Shown here: one piece after another, positions 34,981 to 44,685 of the stretch
Layout: each line of letters opens with the position of its first letter
Position numbering within the stretch: position 1 is the first letter of the stretch
Assembly: GCA_028287235.1 (NCBI GenBank)
Contig: JAQBQB010000004.1
Coordinates: 46,423 to 110,422, forward strand
From: Gemmatimonadota bacterium
GTDB lineage: Bacteria; Gemmatimonadota; Gemmatimonadetes; Gemmatimonadales; Gemmatimonadaceae
Reading direction: 5' to 3'
Length of the DNA stretch: 64,000 nucleotides
The notes under the pieces: generated by a model
The model's input: only the letters and a program-made list of their open reading frames with translations
What the model was told of the DNA's origin: nothing
The model's database searches: none
Made by a program: the position numbers and the translations under genes

Positions 34981-36603
34981 CTACCGCCGCACCCTCGCCA
35001 CCACCGCGCGCGCCTCGGGAATACCGAGGGCGACCGTCATTCCGAGATAGATGACTCCGTACGTGCCGAGCACGGCCAATTCGCCAAGCAGCTTCGGCAT
35101 GTGGAGGGCGCCCAACCGCATCGCCCACGCGCCGGCCGCCGCAACAGCCGCGGCGGTCCACAGCAACGCCACGAAACGTGCAGGCACTCCCGTGGGGCCA
35201 ATCCGTCGGTTGAGTCGCGAGCGCAACAGCGAGAATTCGACCCACCCCGCGATGCCGGCCGACATCGTGAGTCCAGCTCCGCCCCAGTGGGGATCGAGAC
35301 CGAGCAGGCGCGGAATTGGCAGCGCGAAGAGATAGCCGAGCACCGTCGTCAGCGCGACGCGCAGCATCGCGAAGCGCAGCGGAGTCTTGGTGTCGTGGAG
35401 CGCGTAGTATGTCGACGAGTAGAGCCGGCCCATCGTCGACGCGAGTAGCCCGACGGATGCGCCGCCGAGAATGCCCCACGCGAACAGTGTGTCCCGCGGC
35501 GTGAACTTGCCGTACTGAAAGAGCAATCCGGCGAGCACGTCTCCCAGCGCGAGAAACGCCGCGGCAGAGGGAATGACGAAGTACGCGATGTGCCGCAGTC
35601 CCTTCGCCAATCGCCCGCGAAGATACGTCGCCACCTCTTCGTCCGTCCCCGTGGCGCGCGACATCTCTGGGAGCTCGGCCGCCGACACCGCCATGCCGAA
35701 CAGGCTCACCGGCAGCACGGCGATCGTCGACGCGTAGCTGAACGTCGCGACCATTCCCTTCGGCAACAGGCTCGAGAGGATCTGATCGATGTAGCTGCTG
35801 ATCTGTACGACGCCGCGGCTGACGAACACTGGCCCGGAGCTCTTCGCGATCTGGCGAACGTTCGGCGACGTCGTGTACGGATGGAGGCGCAGATGCTTCG
35901 CCAGCCGCACCGCAGTCGGAAGCTGCACGAGGAACTGCAACGCCGCGCCGACGACCGACGCCCAGGCGAGCGTCACCGCGAGGTCAGTCGTCGACTGCCG
36001 TGGGCCGGCGGCGAACAGTGCCCCGATCATCGCGACGTTCCACAGCACCGGCGCCGAGTACGACAGCAGGTACCGGCGGTGGCTGTTGAGAATTCCCAAA
36101 CACCAGGCCGACATGACGAAGATGCCGGCACCGGGAAATAGTATCCGAGTGAGACGAATTGTCAGCTCGCGCCGCTCGCCCTCGAATCCCGGTGCGATCA
36201 GCGGAATGAGCAGCGGCGTCAACACGACCCCCACGAGCACGATCACCGCGACGAACAGCGCGAGCAGCGATGCGATTGCCCCCGCCACACGTCCCGCCTC
36301 TTCTTCGTCGCCCTGCGCCAGCAGTCGCGAGTACGTCGGAATGAACGACGCTGATAGCGCGCCTTCACCGAACAGATTCTGCAGAATGTTCGTGAACTTG
36401 AATGCCGCGGCGAATGCGTCTGCCGGGCCCGAGGCGCCGAGGTACTTCGCCGAAAGCGACTGGCGCAGGACGCCGAACACGCGAGACGCAAGGATGCCGA
36501 TGGCGACGAGCACGGCCGCGCCGCCCTTCCGTCCCTGCGCTGTCTCCTTCACCGGTTTGTCCCCCGCGATCTCCGCGGGTACGATCTCTTCCGGCGCCGT
36601 CAT
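34981..36603 (-). CDS. murJ: Lipid II flippase MurJ
   Basis: A 540-residue inner-membrane protein of the MOP superfamily that flips lipid II for peptidoglycan assembly. After a hydrophilic N-terminus of about 28 residues come about 14 helices. Family marks are VFGVLRQSLSAKYLGASGPADAF (split here by its loop), LFGEGALSASFIPTYSRLL, PSAAAFLALGDVLAGLLFQYG and RLYSSTYYALHDTKTPLRFA. The gene overlaps bshC by four bases. A hairpin lies just after it, so it is probably the last gene of a bshC-murJ unit. Confidence 0.94.
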   Translation of the reverse strand: MTAPEEIVPAEIAGDKPVKETAQGRKGGAAVLVAIGILASRVFGVLRQSLSAKYLGASGPADAFAAAFKFTNILQNLFGEGALSASFIPTYSRLLAQGDEEEAGRVAGAIASLLALFVAVIVLVGVVLTPLLIPLIAPGFEGERRELTIRLTRILFPGAGIFVMSAWCLGILNSHRRYLLSYSAPVLWNVAMIGALFAAGPRQSTTDLAVTLAWASVVGAALQFLVQLPTAVRLAKHLRLHPYTTSPNVRQIAKSSGPVFVSRGVVQISSYIDQILSSLLPKGMVATFSYASTIAVLPVSLFGMAVSAAELPEMSRATGTDEEVATYLRGRLAKGLRHIAYFVIPSAAAFLALGDVLAGLLFQYGKFTPRDTLFAWGILGGASVGLLASTMGRLYSSTYYALHDTKTPLRFAMLRVALTTVLGYLFALPIPRLLGLDPHWGGAGLTMSAGIAGWVEFSLLRSRLNRRIGPTGVPARFVALLWTAAAVAAAGAWAMRLGALHMPKLLGELAVLGTYGVIYLGMTVALGIPEARAVVARVRR

Positions 36604-38219
36604 ACGCGCGCCGGCGCGGACGCCGACGCGGATCCCGGGGCGGCTCCCGTTGCAGACTCGGACGCCGCCGACACACTCGGCGCGCCCGCGACCAGTGAGC
36701 GTGCGTGCGACTGTGCCGCGGCGACCATTGCGTCGAGCAACTCCGGCCCGTACCGCGCCAAGAACGGCACGTACGCGAGCTTCCGCTCCTGCGGCGCGCC
36801 ATGCGGATACAACGCTCCACGCGCCGTGGCGATCTTTCGCATCAGCTCCGTCTCGCGGCGCTTCACCCCGGCGAGCACGCGGCGCTCGAGCCGTTCGATG
36901 CGATGCTCGATCGAGCGCTGCACGCCATCGAGCACGGGATCGGCCACGACACCGGCGCCGCGCGTGCGCAGGGCGTCGACGTCCGATGCGACGTGGCCAC
37001 GCATCGTCCGCAGCGTTCCCGCGACATCGGGCGACAATTGCTCGCGCGCCATGCGGCCTTCCACTGCGTTCGGATCCGCCAGCGCCTCGGCGTTCACACC
37101 CAGCTCGTCGAGCAGCCGCTGTATCCGGGGCTCGACGATCGTCATCGACCAGCGCGGCACCACGACGGGAGCCGGCGTACCGAGCGCTTCGGCGACGGCC
37201 GTCACCTGCGCGAAATACGCGTACTCCGCCGGGCCGGCGACGTACGCGGCGGTCGGAAGAATGGCGCGCTCGAGCACCGGGCGCAGCAGCACGGTCGTCG
37301 AGAGGAACGAGTGGTCGTCCAGCGCGCCGAGCGAGGCGGCATCGGCGAGCGACAGCCGGCGCTTCGTGCCGTTCGAGTTCAGGAACACGAGCGACAGTCC
37401 GGGAACTTCCTCGACCTGCGGCGTGAAGCCGCGGCCGTGGATGGCCTCGCCCCGACGCCGCACCGCCGCCGCGATCGCGTCTGCATTGCTCACGGCGCGC
37501 TGCAGAAGCGGCGCCTCGGCGCGGCCAACGCTCGCGTGCGATGCATCGAGCACCGCGATCTCGAGCGGCGCGAGAAGCTCACGCAGTAGCGCGACGTATG
37601 CGTCGCCGGCCATCGCGCCCGGTTGGTACGCGCGCAGCGCGGCGTCGAGATACGACGCATGCGGCGCCGATCCCGCCGCTTCGCGCAGCCGCTCGGCGAG
37701 CGCGAGCACGTCGTCGCCGATCGGCACGCGGGCCATCGGCGTGCCGGCCGGCGCGCGCTGTTCCATGCGCAGTTCGCGGGCACCACCGTCGAGCGCCACC
37801 GACACGACCGACGCCTCGTCGAAGTCGGCGTCGTCCGTCGCCGCCCAGAAGATCGGCGCGACCGGAATGCCGAGCGTCTCCTGCAGCGTGTCGGCGAGGG
37901 CGCGCGCGCTGATCGCCTTGACGAGCGACATGAGCGGCCCGCCGAAGAGTCCGGGCTGCTGCCCCGTCGTGACGACGAGCCCCTTTCCGCCGGCGCTCCG
38001 CTGCAGGCGCTCGGCGGCGCGTCCGGCCGGTGCAATCGCGTCGCCCAAGTCGTCGAGCCACCGCGAGCTCACGCTCGCCGCCACCTCGCGCCCATACGCG
38101 CGCCAATCATCCACGCCGCGCGGAATCGCGCGATACCACTCGGCGCACTCGCCTGCGCGCGCCGCGCGCGAGAGCTTCGACCCACCGAGCGTTTCGGTCC
38201 GCACGACGGGAGCTGTCAA
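36600..38219 (-). CDS. bshC: Putative bacillithiol synthase BshC
   Basis: BshC is the cysteine-adding enzyme proposed for the last step of bacillithiol synthesis. The protein shows VTTGQQPGLFGGPLMSLVKA, IPVAPIFWAATDDADFDEA, SFLSTTVLLRPVLERAILPT and GPAEYAYFAQ, typical of the Rossmann-like core, followed by a long coiled coil (about 420-490). I chose the TTG at 38219 because AGGAG lies seven bases upstream and the resulting 539 residues equals the usual BshC length. A GTG five codons on is the alternative. A longer frame upstream only overlaps rlmH. bshA and bshB are not in the window. Confidence 0.88.
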   Translation of the reverse strand: MTAPVVRTETLGGSKLSRAARAGECAEWYRAIPRGVDDWRAYGREVAASVSSRWLDDLGDAIAPAGRAAERLQRSAGGKGLVVTTGQQPGLFGGPLMSLVKAISARALADTLQETLGIPVAPIFWAATDDADFDEASVVSVALDGGARELRMEQRAPAGTPMARVPIGDDVLALAERLREAAGSAPHASYLDAALRAYQPGAMAGDAYVALLRELLAPLEIAVLDASHASVGRAEAPLLQRAVSNADAIAAAVRRRGEAIHGRGFTPQVEEVPGLSLVFLNSNGTKRRLSLADAASLGALDDHSFLSTTVLLRPVLERAILPTAAYVAGPAEYAYFAQVTAVAEALGTPAPVVVPRWSMTIVEPRIQRLLDELGVNAEALADPNAVEGRMAREQLSPDVAGTLRTMRGHVASDVDALRTRGAGVVADPVLDGVQRSIEHRIERLERRVLAGVKRRETELMRKIATARGALYPHGAPQERKLAYVPFLARYGPELLDAMVAAAQSHARSLVAGAPSVSAASESATGAAPGSASASAPARV

Positions 38220-38259
38220 GGCGCGCTCCTGGCAACTGACGGCCGAGCGCTGGTCGCTG

Positions 38260-38724
38260 TCATTTGTGGTACGGCTCCCCTCGTGCGATGGTCCCCGCGC
38301 GATACACCTGCTCGGCGAGCACGAGCCGCGCGAGCTCGTGTGGCAGCGTCCAGGGCGCGAGCGCGAGCGACGTCGTCGCGCGAGTGCGGACGACATCGCC
38401 CAGCCCGTAGGCGCCGCCGATGAGGATGGCGACATCGCGCGCCCGTTCGCGCAGCTCCTGCATCCAGCGCGCGAATTGCTCCGACGTCATCGTGCGTCCC
38501 GTCAGCTCGCATGCGACGACCTGTGCGGCCGATGGAATCGCGGCGAGGAGGCGCTCGCCTTCCCGCTGACGGACGAGGTCCGCGGAGCCGGACTTTGCCG
38601 GCTCTTCGCGGACCTCGTGGACTTCCAGCGGCCAGTAGCGACCCGCGCGGGTCTCATACTCGCGGATCGCCCCGGCCAGGTTGGCGTCGCGCGGTTTCCC
38701 GACGACAGCCACGACGAATTGCAT
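38260..38724 (-). CDS. rlmH: 23S rRNA pseudouridine-1915 N3-methyltransferase
   Basis: A 154-residue SPOUT methyltransferase acting on helix 69 of 23S rRNA in the assembled 70S ribosome. It has the expected start MQFVVAVVGKPRD, the SAM-binding trefoil knot AILIGGAYGLGDVVR (about 100-114), LAPWTLPHELARLVLAEQVYRA and the invariant C-terminal EPYHK. It lies seven bases after the glutamate dehydrogenase gene and 40 bases before bshC. Confidence 0.96.
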   Translation of the reverse strand: MQFVVAVVGKPRDANLAGAIREYETRAGRYWPLEVHEVREEPAKSGSADLVRQREGERLLAAIPSAAQVVACELTGRTMTSEQFARWMQELRERARDVAILIGGAYGLGDVVRTRATTSLALAPWTLPHELARLVLAEQVYRAGTIARGEPYHK

Positions 38725-38731
38725 TCACGCT

Positions 38732-40039
38732 CTAGGCGTAAATACCGCGGAGCCGGTGCACCGTGGCCACGCGGCTGATCGACAGCATGTACGCCGCCGT
38801 CCGCATGTTCACCTTGTGCTGCTTCGACAACTGCAACACCGCGTCGAAGCTGCGACACATGATGTCGGTGAGCCGCTCGTTGACGACATCCTCGGTCCAG
38901 AAGTAGCCGCCGCGATCCTGCACCCACTCGAAGTACGAGACGGTGACGCCGCCGGCGTTGGCGAGAATGTCGGGAATCACGAAGATGCCCTTCTCGTCGA
39001 GGATCGAGTCGGCGCCGGCCGTGGTCGGGCCGTTCGCGCCCTCGCAGATGATCTTGGCGCGGATCTTTCCGGCGTTCTTGCTGGTGATGACGTTCTCCAG
39101 CGCCGCCGGCAGCAGCACGTCGACTTCCAACGTCAGCAATTCCTCATTCGAGATCTGTTCACCGCCGGTGAAGCCCTCGAGCGAGCGCACCTTGCGCACG
39201 TGGGCGATCGCCGCGTCGATGTCGATGCCGGCCTTGTTGTAGTAGCCGCCGGTGCGATCGCTGATCGCCACCACCTTGCAGCCTTCCTTCACCAGCAGGT
39301 CGGCGGCGACGGAGCCGACGTTGCCGAAGCCCTGCACCGCCACCGTCGTGCCGGCCATCGGCATGCCGAGGTGCTTGAGCGCTTCCTTCGTGACGATCAT
39401 GCAGCCGCGGCCGGTCGCTTCGCGACGGCCGAGCGAGCCGCCCATCTCGATCGGCTTGCCGGTCACCACGGCGGTCACCGTGTGGCCCACGCGCATCGAG
39501 TAGGTGTCCATCACCCACGCCATGACGCGTTCGTTCGTGTTCACGTCGGGCGCCGGTACGTCGGAGTCGGGACCCAGCGTGTTGATGATGCCTGCCGTGT
39601 AGCGGCGCGTCAGCCGCTCCAGCTCTCCGGCGCTCATCTTGAGCGGATCGCACACGACGCCGCCTTTGGCGCCACCGAACGGCAGGTTGACGACCGCGCA
39701 CTTCCAGGTCATCCACGCCGCAAGGGCCTTCACTTCCTCGAGCGTCACCTGCATGTCGAAACGGATGCCGCCCTTGGCGGGACCGCGCGACGTGTTGTAC
39801 AGCACGCGGTGGCCCGTGAAGACCTCCACTTCGCCGTTGTCCATCATCACCGGCACGGACACGGTGATCTGTTTTTCGGGGTGACGCAGGACCTTGTAGA
39901 GACCCGGCTCGAGATCGAGAAGCTCAGCGGCGCGGTCGAAGCGGGACATCATCGCCTCGAACGGATTCTCCTCGTCGAGAAAGCGGTCCTTGTCGGGTCG
40001 GACGATTCTATCGGTAGGGAGTCGAAGATCGGTGGCCAT
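38732..40039 (-). CDS. gdhA: Glu/Leu/Phe/Val-family glutamate dehydrogenase
   Basis: A 435-residue cytosolic dehydrogenase that interconverts glutamate and 2-oxoglutarate plus ammonia. Substrate-binding and catalytic segments are STGPAKGG-like [32 protein letters not shown] (catalytic Lys) and [20 protein letters not shown]. The nucleotide-binding domain has [17 protein letters not shown], and [13 protein letters not shown] follows. Length and motifs match hexameric glutamate rather than short branched-chain dehydrogenases. Coenzyme preference is not assigned. It lies 21 bases after lpxK on the same strand. Confidence 0.92.
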   Translation of the reverse strand: MATDLRLPTDRIVRPDKDRFLDEENPFEAMMSRFDRAAELLDLEPGLYKVLRHPEKQITVSVPVMMDNGEVEVFTGHRVLYNTSRGPAKGGIRFDMQVTLEEVKALAAWMTWKCAVVNLPFGGAKGGVVCDPLKMSAGELERLTRRYTAGIINTLGPDSDVPAPDVNTNERVMAWVMDTYSMRVGHTVTAVVTGKPIEMGGSLGRREATGRGCMIVTKEALKHLGMPMAGTTVAVQGFGNVGSVAADLLVKEGCKVVAISDRTGGYYNKAGIDIDAAIAHVRKVRSLEGFTGGEQISNEELLTLEVDVLLPAALENVITSKNAGKIRAKIICEGANGPTTAGADSILDEKGIFVIPDILANAGGVTVSYFEWVQDRGGYFWTEDVVNERLTDIMCRSFDAVLQLSKQHKVNMRTAAYMLSISRVATVHRLRGIYA

Positions 40040-40060
40040 GGGAAGCGAAACGGGCCGGGG

Positions 40061-41110
40061 TCAGCCGGCAGTGGGAGACGTTCTGGACCGCGCGCGCACG
40101 AGATCATCGAGCACTCGCTCGAGTCCACCCACACCGCGTTCCACCATCACCTGCTGAGAAACATACCACAACGGCGGCGCAAGGCGAGGCCAGGTCGGCG
40201 CGAGCTTTACAGCGTCCTTGAGGGTACAAATGATCCAATCACCGGGCTTGAATGTAGCGGCGATCCGCTGCACGTCGTGGTCGGTGAATGCATGATGATC
40301 GGGATAGATCAGCGGGCGCACGCGGGCCCCGCGCCGCTCGATCTGGCGAATGAACGCGCCGGGATCGGCGATGGACAGCACCGCGTGTACGATCGAACCG
40401 TCAAGGTCGTGGAGCGGACGTCGTTTGGCCGGATCATCGGCGCGAACGAGCTCGCCTGAGTCGAGGAGCACCGACACCCGCGGAATGCCCGGCGCGATAC
40501 GCGCGATCTGCTCATGCACCGCCTCGACCGTCCGGTCGCTCGCCGCCTTTCGCGTCACGATGACGAGCGTCGCCCGCCGCACCGCCTTGAGCGGCTCGCG
40601 CCACGGCCCCGCCGGCAGCAGTCGTACGTCCGCGGTCCATCGGTCGGCGCTCACCAGGACGAGGTCAGCCATTCGCTGCACGCGGCGATGCTGAAACGCG
40701 TCGTCGAGGACGGCGATGTCGGCGCCGTGCCTCGCGGCTTCGCTCACCGCCGCTTCGCGGTCCGCCCCCACGAACACGGGGACATCCGGATTGAGTCGCG
40801 CGTGCACGAGCGGCTCGTCGTCGCCGTAGCCGCGCAGGACCACCGCGGGGTGCGCGCCACGATCGGCCAGCCCGCGCGCGATCCACGCGGCGATGGGCGT
40901 CTTTCCCGTGCCGCCCACGGTGAGATTGCCGACGCTCACCGCCGGGATCGCCGTCTCATGTGCCGGCAGCCAGCCGGCGTCATACAGGATGTCGCGCGCA
41001 CCGACGATTCCACCGAACACGCGCTCGAGCGGCGTGAGCGCGGTGCGCGCCGCCGAGGCGATGGCGTCGCCGCCGTACCACACGCGCTCGACGAACCCGC
41101 GCTCAGGCAC
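40061..41110 (-). CDS. lpxK: Tetraacyldisaccharide 4'-kinase
   Basis: LpxK phosphorylates the 4' position of the lipid A disaccharide at the inner membrane. The 349-residue protein has one N-terminal amphipathic or membrane segment, the Walker A SVGNLTVGGTGKTPIAAWIA (about 41-60), VLDDAFQHRRVQRMADLVLV (about 134-153) with the catalytic aspartate region, and the DHHAFTDHD segment near 270. All motifs are typical. It overlaps the acyltransferase gene by eight bases and ends the lipid A operon. Confidence 0.94.
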   Translation of the reverse strand: MPERGFVERVWYGGDAIASAARTALTPLERVFGGIVGARDILYDAGWLPAHETAIPAVSVGNLTVGGTGKTPIAAWIARGLADRGAHPAVVLRGYGDDEPLVHARLNPDVPVFVGADREAAVSEAARHGADIAVLDDAFQHRRVQRMADLVLVSADRWTADVRLLPAGPWREPLKAVRRATLVIVTRKAASDRTVEAVHEQIARIAPGIPRVSVLLDSGELVRADDPAKRRPLHDLDGSIVHAVLSIADPGAFIRQIERRGARVRPLIYPDHHAFTDHDVQRIAATFKPGDWIICTLKDAVKLAPTWPRLAPPLWYVSQQVMVERGVGGLERVLDDLVRARSRTSPTAG

Positions 41111-41768
41111 TGGCCCGCTGCTCGGCGAGCTCGATGCCAGCGCGCACGCGGCCCGCTTCGTCGAGCGCGTCGCGGATGTCGGCCTTCTCGATGTAGGCGA
41201 GGTCGCCGTACGACACGTGCACGCGCGCGAACGGGCGCGGAATCACGAACGAGTCCCAGCTCTTGAGCCGCCACCCCGACGACACGGAGATGGCCGTTGG
41301 GATGATCGGCGCGCCGGAACGCTGCGCGACGACGAGCGCCCCGGGGGCAAACGACTTCGCGGGTCCGCGCGGGCCGTCGGGAGTGATCGCGAGGTCGTGC
41401 CCTTCGCCGATCACGCGCACCAGACCGAGCAGCGCGCGCGCCGCACCGCGCGACGTGGACCCACGCACGGTGCGATAGCCAAGGCTCATCGCGATGCGCG
41501 CGATGATCTCGCCGTCGCCGTGCTCGCTGATGAGGATCGACACGCCCTCACACCGATGATGGAAGAGCAGCGGCAGCAGCTGCCCGTGCCAGAGCGCGAA
41601 GATGACGGGCTTGTGGGCCGCGCGCATGGCACGGAGCTGCTCGTCGTGGGTCACGCGGATGCGCCACGTCCAGCCGAGCAGGCGAACGATCCAAACGCCC
41701 ACGCCGGCGATCAGCGCTTCCCGCCGCCGCGATGGCGTGTCATTGGTGTCACCGGTGTCACCGGCCAT
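41103..41768 (-). CDS. DUF374 lysophospholipid-acyltransferase-like protein
   Basis: A 221-residue membrane-associated protein of the DUF374 family. One N-terminal hydrophobic segment (about 18-35) is followed by VIFALWHGQLLPLLFHH, with the HGQLLP version of the acyltransferase motif. SILISEHGDGEIIARIAMSLG, GSTSRGAARALLGL and LAITPDGPRGPAKSF follow. These match LPLAT superfamily blocks, suggesting it acylates a lipid A intermediate, perhaps replacing LpxL. Its position between lpxB and lpxK supports that. The start region repeats GGTGACACC twice and overlaps lpxB by 11 bases. Confidence 0.88.
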   Translation of the reverse strand: MAGDTGDTNDTPSRRREALIAGVGVWIVRLLGWTWRIRVTHDEQLRAMRAAHKPVIFALWHGQLLPLLFHHRCEGVSILISEHGDGEIIARIAMSLGYRTVRGSTSRGAARALLGLVRVIGEGHDLAITPDGPRGPAKSFAPGALVVAQRSGAPIIPTAISVSSGWRLKSWDSFVIPRPFARVHVSYGDLAYIEKADIRDALDEAGRVRAGIELAEQRASA

Positions 41769-42906
41769 GTGTCTTCGCCGCTCCCCCCGCCGCCCGATCC
41801 GCGAGCGTCGTCACCATCGTGGCGACGCGCGCCGCCGCGCCCGGCTGCCCGAGCGCCGCGCGCACGACGTCGAGCCCCTCGATCATCGTACGCCGTTCGG
41901 GGCTCGCCGGATTCAGCAGCGTCGCGAGCGCATTCGCGACCGCAACCGGCTCGAGGGCGTCCTGGACGAACTCGGGCGCGATCCGCTTGCCGGCCACGAC
42001 ATTTACCAAACCTATATTAGGAATCTTGACTAACCATTCGCCCACGGCGTAGCTGAATCCGCTCGTGCGATAGGCGACGACGAGCGGACAGCCGGCGACT
42101 GCCGCCTCGAGCGTGGTCGTGCCGCTCTTGCACAACGCCGCGTCGGCGGCGCGCAAAACGGTGAACGACGCCGACCGGACGGTCGGGAACGGACAGCGAG
42201 CGGGGTCGAGCGTGACGTGCGGCGCGGCGCTCACGACGACCTTGAGTGCGGGGTCGCGCCGTTGGAGCTCGCGTGCCGCGGCGACGAAGGTGTCGAGATG
42301 GCGCTCGATCTCCTGGCCGCGGCTTCCCGGGAAGACGGCCAGCACGCGATCGGTCGCGCCAAGGCCGAGCGTCTGTCGCGCGGCGGCGCGGTCGGGCATG
42401 GCCGCCACGCGGTCCATGAGCGGATGTCCCACGAACGTCGCGTCGATGCCGTGCTCGCGCAGCAGCGCTTCCTCGAACGGCAGGATCACCGCGGCCTTGG
42501 TGACCGTTTTCGCGAGCGTCTTCAGGCGCCCGCGACGCCACGCCCACACCTGCGGCGTGATGTAGTACAGCACCGGCACGCCGGCCGCGGCGGCCGCGGC
42601 GGCCACCAGCATGTTGAAATCCGGATAGTCGACGAGCACGACGGCCGCCACGTTGCCGCTGCGCAACCGGCGCTTGAGATCGCGCAGCAGCATCCAATGC
42701 TTGGGCAGATACTCGAGCACTTCGACGAAGCCCATCACCGCGAGCCCTTCGGTGTGCTCGATCAGCTCCACGCCGGCGGCGCGCATCTGATCGCCGCCGA
42801 TGCCGACGAGCCGGTACGGCGCGCCGCGCGCGACGAGCTCGCGCGCCACGTGAGACGCGTGCGTGTCGCCGGAGACTTCCCCGGCGACGAACAGGATGTC
42901 ACGCAC
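41758..42906 (-). CDS. lpxB: Lipid-A-disaccharide synthase
   Basis: LpxB (GT19) joins UDP-2,3-diacylglucosamine and lipid X to form the beta-1,6 disaccharide at the inner membrane. The 382-residue protein begins with FVAGEVSGDTHASHVARELV and shows EGLAVMGFVEVLEYLPK, YYITPQVWAWRRGRLKTLAK, FEEALLREHGIDATFVGHPL, VFPGSRGQEIERHLDTFV and KSGTTTLEAAVAGCPLVVAY. All major blocks are present and the length is standard. It overlaps the oxidoreductase gene by eight bases. Confidence 0.96.
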   Translation of the reverse strand: MRDILFVAGEVSGDTHASHVARELVARGAPYRLVGIGGDQMRAAGVELIEHTEGLAVMGFVEVLEYLPKHWMLLRDLKRRLRSGNVAAVVLVDYPDFNMLVAAAAAAAGVPVLYYITPQVWAWRRGRLKTLAKTVTKAAVILPFEEALLREHGIDATFVGHPLMDRVAAMPDRAAARQTLGLGATDRVLAVFPGSRGQEIERHLDTFVAAARELQRRDPALKVVVSAAPHVTLDPARCPFPTVRSASFTVLRAADAALCKSGTTTLEAAVAGCPLVVAYRTSGFSYAVGEWLVKIPNIGLVNVVAGKRIAPEFVQDALEPVAVANALATLLNPASPERRTMIEGLDVVRAALGQPGAAARVATMVTTLADRAAGGAAKTHGR

Positions 42907-43909
42907 CGCTGGTCGCCGGCGCGCGGCCTCGGAGACTTGGCAGCGTGCGCTCGATGTCGTGCACGATCGTCAACGCCACCGCGAGCGCCTCTCGGCCGTC
43001 TTCCCCTGTCACGGCGATGGGTCCCTCGCCCAACACGGCCTGCACGAACGCCTCGAGCTCGAGGCGAAGCGGCTCGCCTTCGGGCGCTTCGATCGGCACG
43101 CGCTCGACGAACGACTCGAGCGCCTGCGCGCCCTGTGCGTCGCGCACGAGCGCGGCGAAATCGACGTCGCGCCGAATCCGATAGAACTCCGCCGTCCCCG
43201 CCGCGAGATCGAGCGACAGATAGCCGTTCTGCTGGAAGATGCGCAGCTTCCGCATCCGGTCGCGCGAGACGCGGCTCGACGTGATGTTCGCCACCGCGCC
43301 CTCCTCGAACGTGATCCGCGCATTCGCGATGTCGACGAACGGCGTCAACACGGGCACGCCCACCGCCGACACGGAGCTCACTCCGCCGCCGACGAAGGTC
43401 CGCACGAGATCGATGTCGTGGATCATGAGGTCGAGCACCACCGCCACGTCCGACCCACGCGGGTTGAACGGCGCGAGCCGGTTGCTCTCCACGAAGCGCG
43501 CCGAGTCGACGTGTGGCAGCGCCGCGCGCACGGCGCGGTTGAACCGCTCGACGTGGCCCGTCTGCAACACGGCGCCCGTGCGCCGCGCGATGGTGAGCAG
43601 GGCGTCCGCCTCGTCGATCGTCGCGGCGATCGGCTTCTCGATCAGCACGTGGAGCCCGCGCTCGAGCGCCGGCGCGGCCACGGCGTAGTGGGCCGGCGTC
43701 GGGACCACGACGCTCACCGCCTCGACTTCGTCGAGCAGCGCATCGAGCGTCGGGAACGCCTTCACGCCGAGCTCCGCGCTCACCTTGGCGGCCCGCTCGG
43801 CGTTCGACTCGAAGAAACCGACGAGCTCCGCGCCCGGCACGTCCCGCAGGATACGTGTGTGATGAAACCCTAACGCACCCGCGCCGATGACTCCGATACG
43901 AACCGGCAT
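42899..43909 (-). CDS. Gfo/Idh/MocA-family oxidoreductase in the lipid A operon
   Basis: A 336-residue NAD(P)-dependent oxidoreductase. The Rossmann fold starts at residue 4 (IGVIGAGALGFHHTRILRDV), and the catalytic EKPI motif is at about 93-96 (GLHVLIEKPIAATIDEADAL). The C-terminal beta-sheet domain has GSDVAVVLDLMIHDIDLVRT. Its ATG shares one base with the lpxA stop and it runs into lpxB, so it is part of the lipid A operon. GnnA, which oxidises the 3-hydroxyl of UDP-GlcNAc for amide-linked lipid A, belongs to this family and neighbours lpxA in some bacteria. No GnnB aminotransferase is adjacent, so that role is only a suggestion. Confidence 0.88.
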   Translation of the reverse strand: MPVRIGVIGAGALGFHHTRILRDVPGAELVGFFESNAERAAKVSAELGVKAFPTLDALLDEVEAVSVVVPTPAHYAVAAPALERGLHVLIEKPIAATIDEADALLTIARRTGAVLQTGHVERFNRAVRAALPHVDSARFVESNRLAPFNPRGSDVAVVLDLMIHDIDLVRTFVGGGVSSVSAVGVPVLTPFVDIANARITFEEGAVANITSSRVSRDRMRKLRIFQQNGYLSLDLAAGTAEFYRIRRDVDFAALVRDAQGAQALESFVERVPIEAPEGEPLRLELEAFVQAVLGEGPIAVTGEDGREALAVALTIVHDIERTLPSLRGRAPATSGA

Positions 43910-44685
43910 CAGATCACCGAGCCGCGATCGCTGCGATCGAAGAACGCGAGGAACTCCTGAATCTCCGGATACTGCTGCAGCTCCGCCGCCGCGCGCTCGC
44001 GCGCCTGCGACAGGTTGAGCTCCGACTTGAAGAACAGCCGGTATGCGCGCTTGAGCTCCCGGCGAACGTCCTCGGGAAAGCCGTTGCGCTCGAGGCCCAC
44101 GCTGTTGAGGCCATACAGCTTGATCGGGTTGCCGACGGCCTTTACGTACGGCGGAACGTCCTTCGCCACGCGCGAGCAGCCGCCGATGAAGCTGTAGCGG
44201 CCGATCGTCGCGAACTGGTGAAACCCGACGAGCCCCGAGATGATCGCCTTCTCGTCGATCGTCACGTGGCCGGCGAGCTGCGTGCCGTTCGAGATGATCA
44301 CGCCGTCGCCCACGTGACAGTCGTGCGCGAGATGCACGTACGACATGAGGAAGCAGTTCTTCCCCACCGTGGTCTTGAACGACTGCGACGTGCCGCGGTT
44401 GATCGTCGTGAACTCGCGGATGGTCGTGCCCTCGCCGATCTCGACGGTCGTCTCTTCGCCCTTGAACTTGAGATCCTGCGGATCGCCGCCCAACACGCTG
44501 CCGACACCGATCTTCACGTTCGCCCCGAGCAGGACGTTGCGCTCGAGCGACGCGCGCGCCGCGATGCGGCATCCTTCGCCGATCACGCAGCCTTCGCCGA
44601 CGATGGCGAACGCGCCGATCTCGACGTCGTTCCCGATCTGCGCGCCCGAGTGGATGATCGCGCTCGCATGGATGTTGACACTCAT
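43909..44685 (-). CDS. lpxA: UDP-N-acetylglucosamine acyltransferase
   Basis: LpxA starts lipid A synthesis by moving a 3-hydroxyacyl chain from acyl carrier protein to UDP-GlcNAc (or its 3-amino form). The 258-residue protein begins [20 protein letters not shown] and consists of left-handed beta-helix hexapeptide repeats up to about 185. The catalytic histidine lies in YVHLAHDCHVGDGVIISNG. A helical C-terminus (NGFPEDVRRELKRAYRLFFK) completes the family layout. The ATG at 44685 forms an ATGA overlap with the stop of lpxC-fabZ, which sets the start. Confidence 0.96.
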   Translation of the reverse strand: MSVNIHASAIIHSGAQIGNDVEIGAFAIVGEGCVIGEGCRIAARASLERNVLLGANVKIGVGSVLGGDPQDLKFKGEETTVEIGEGTTIREFTTINRGTSQSFKTTVGKNCFLMSYVHLAHDCHVGDGVIISNGTQLAGHVTIDEKAIISGLVGFHQFATIGRYSFIGGCSRVAKDVPPYVKAVGNPIKLYGLNSVGLERNGFPEDVRRELKRAYRLFFKSELNLSQARERAAAELQQYPEIQEFLAFFDRSDRGSVI

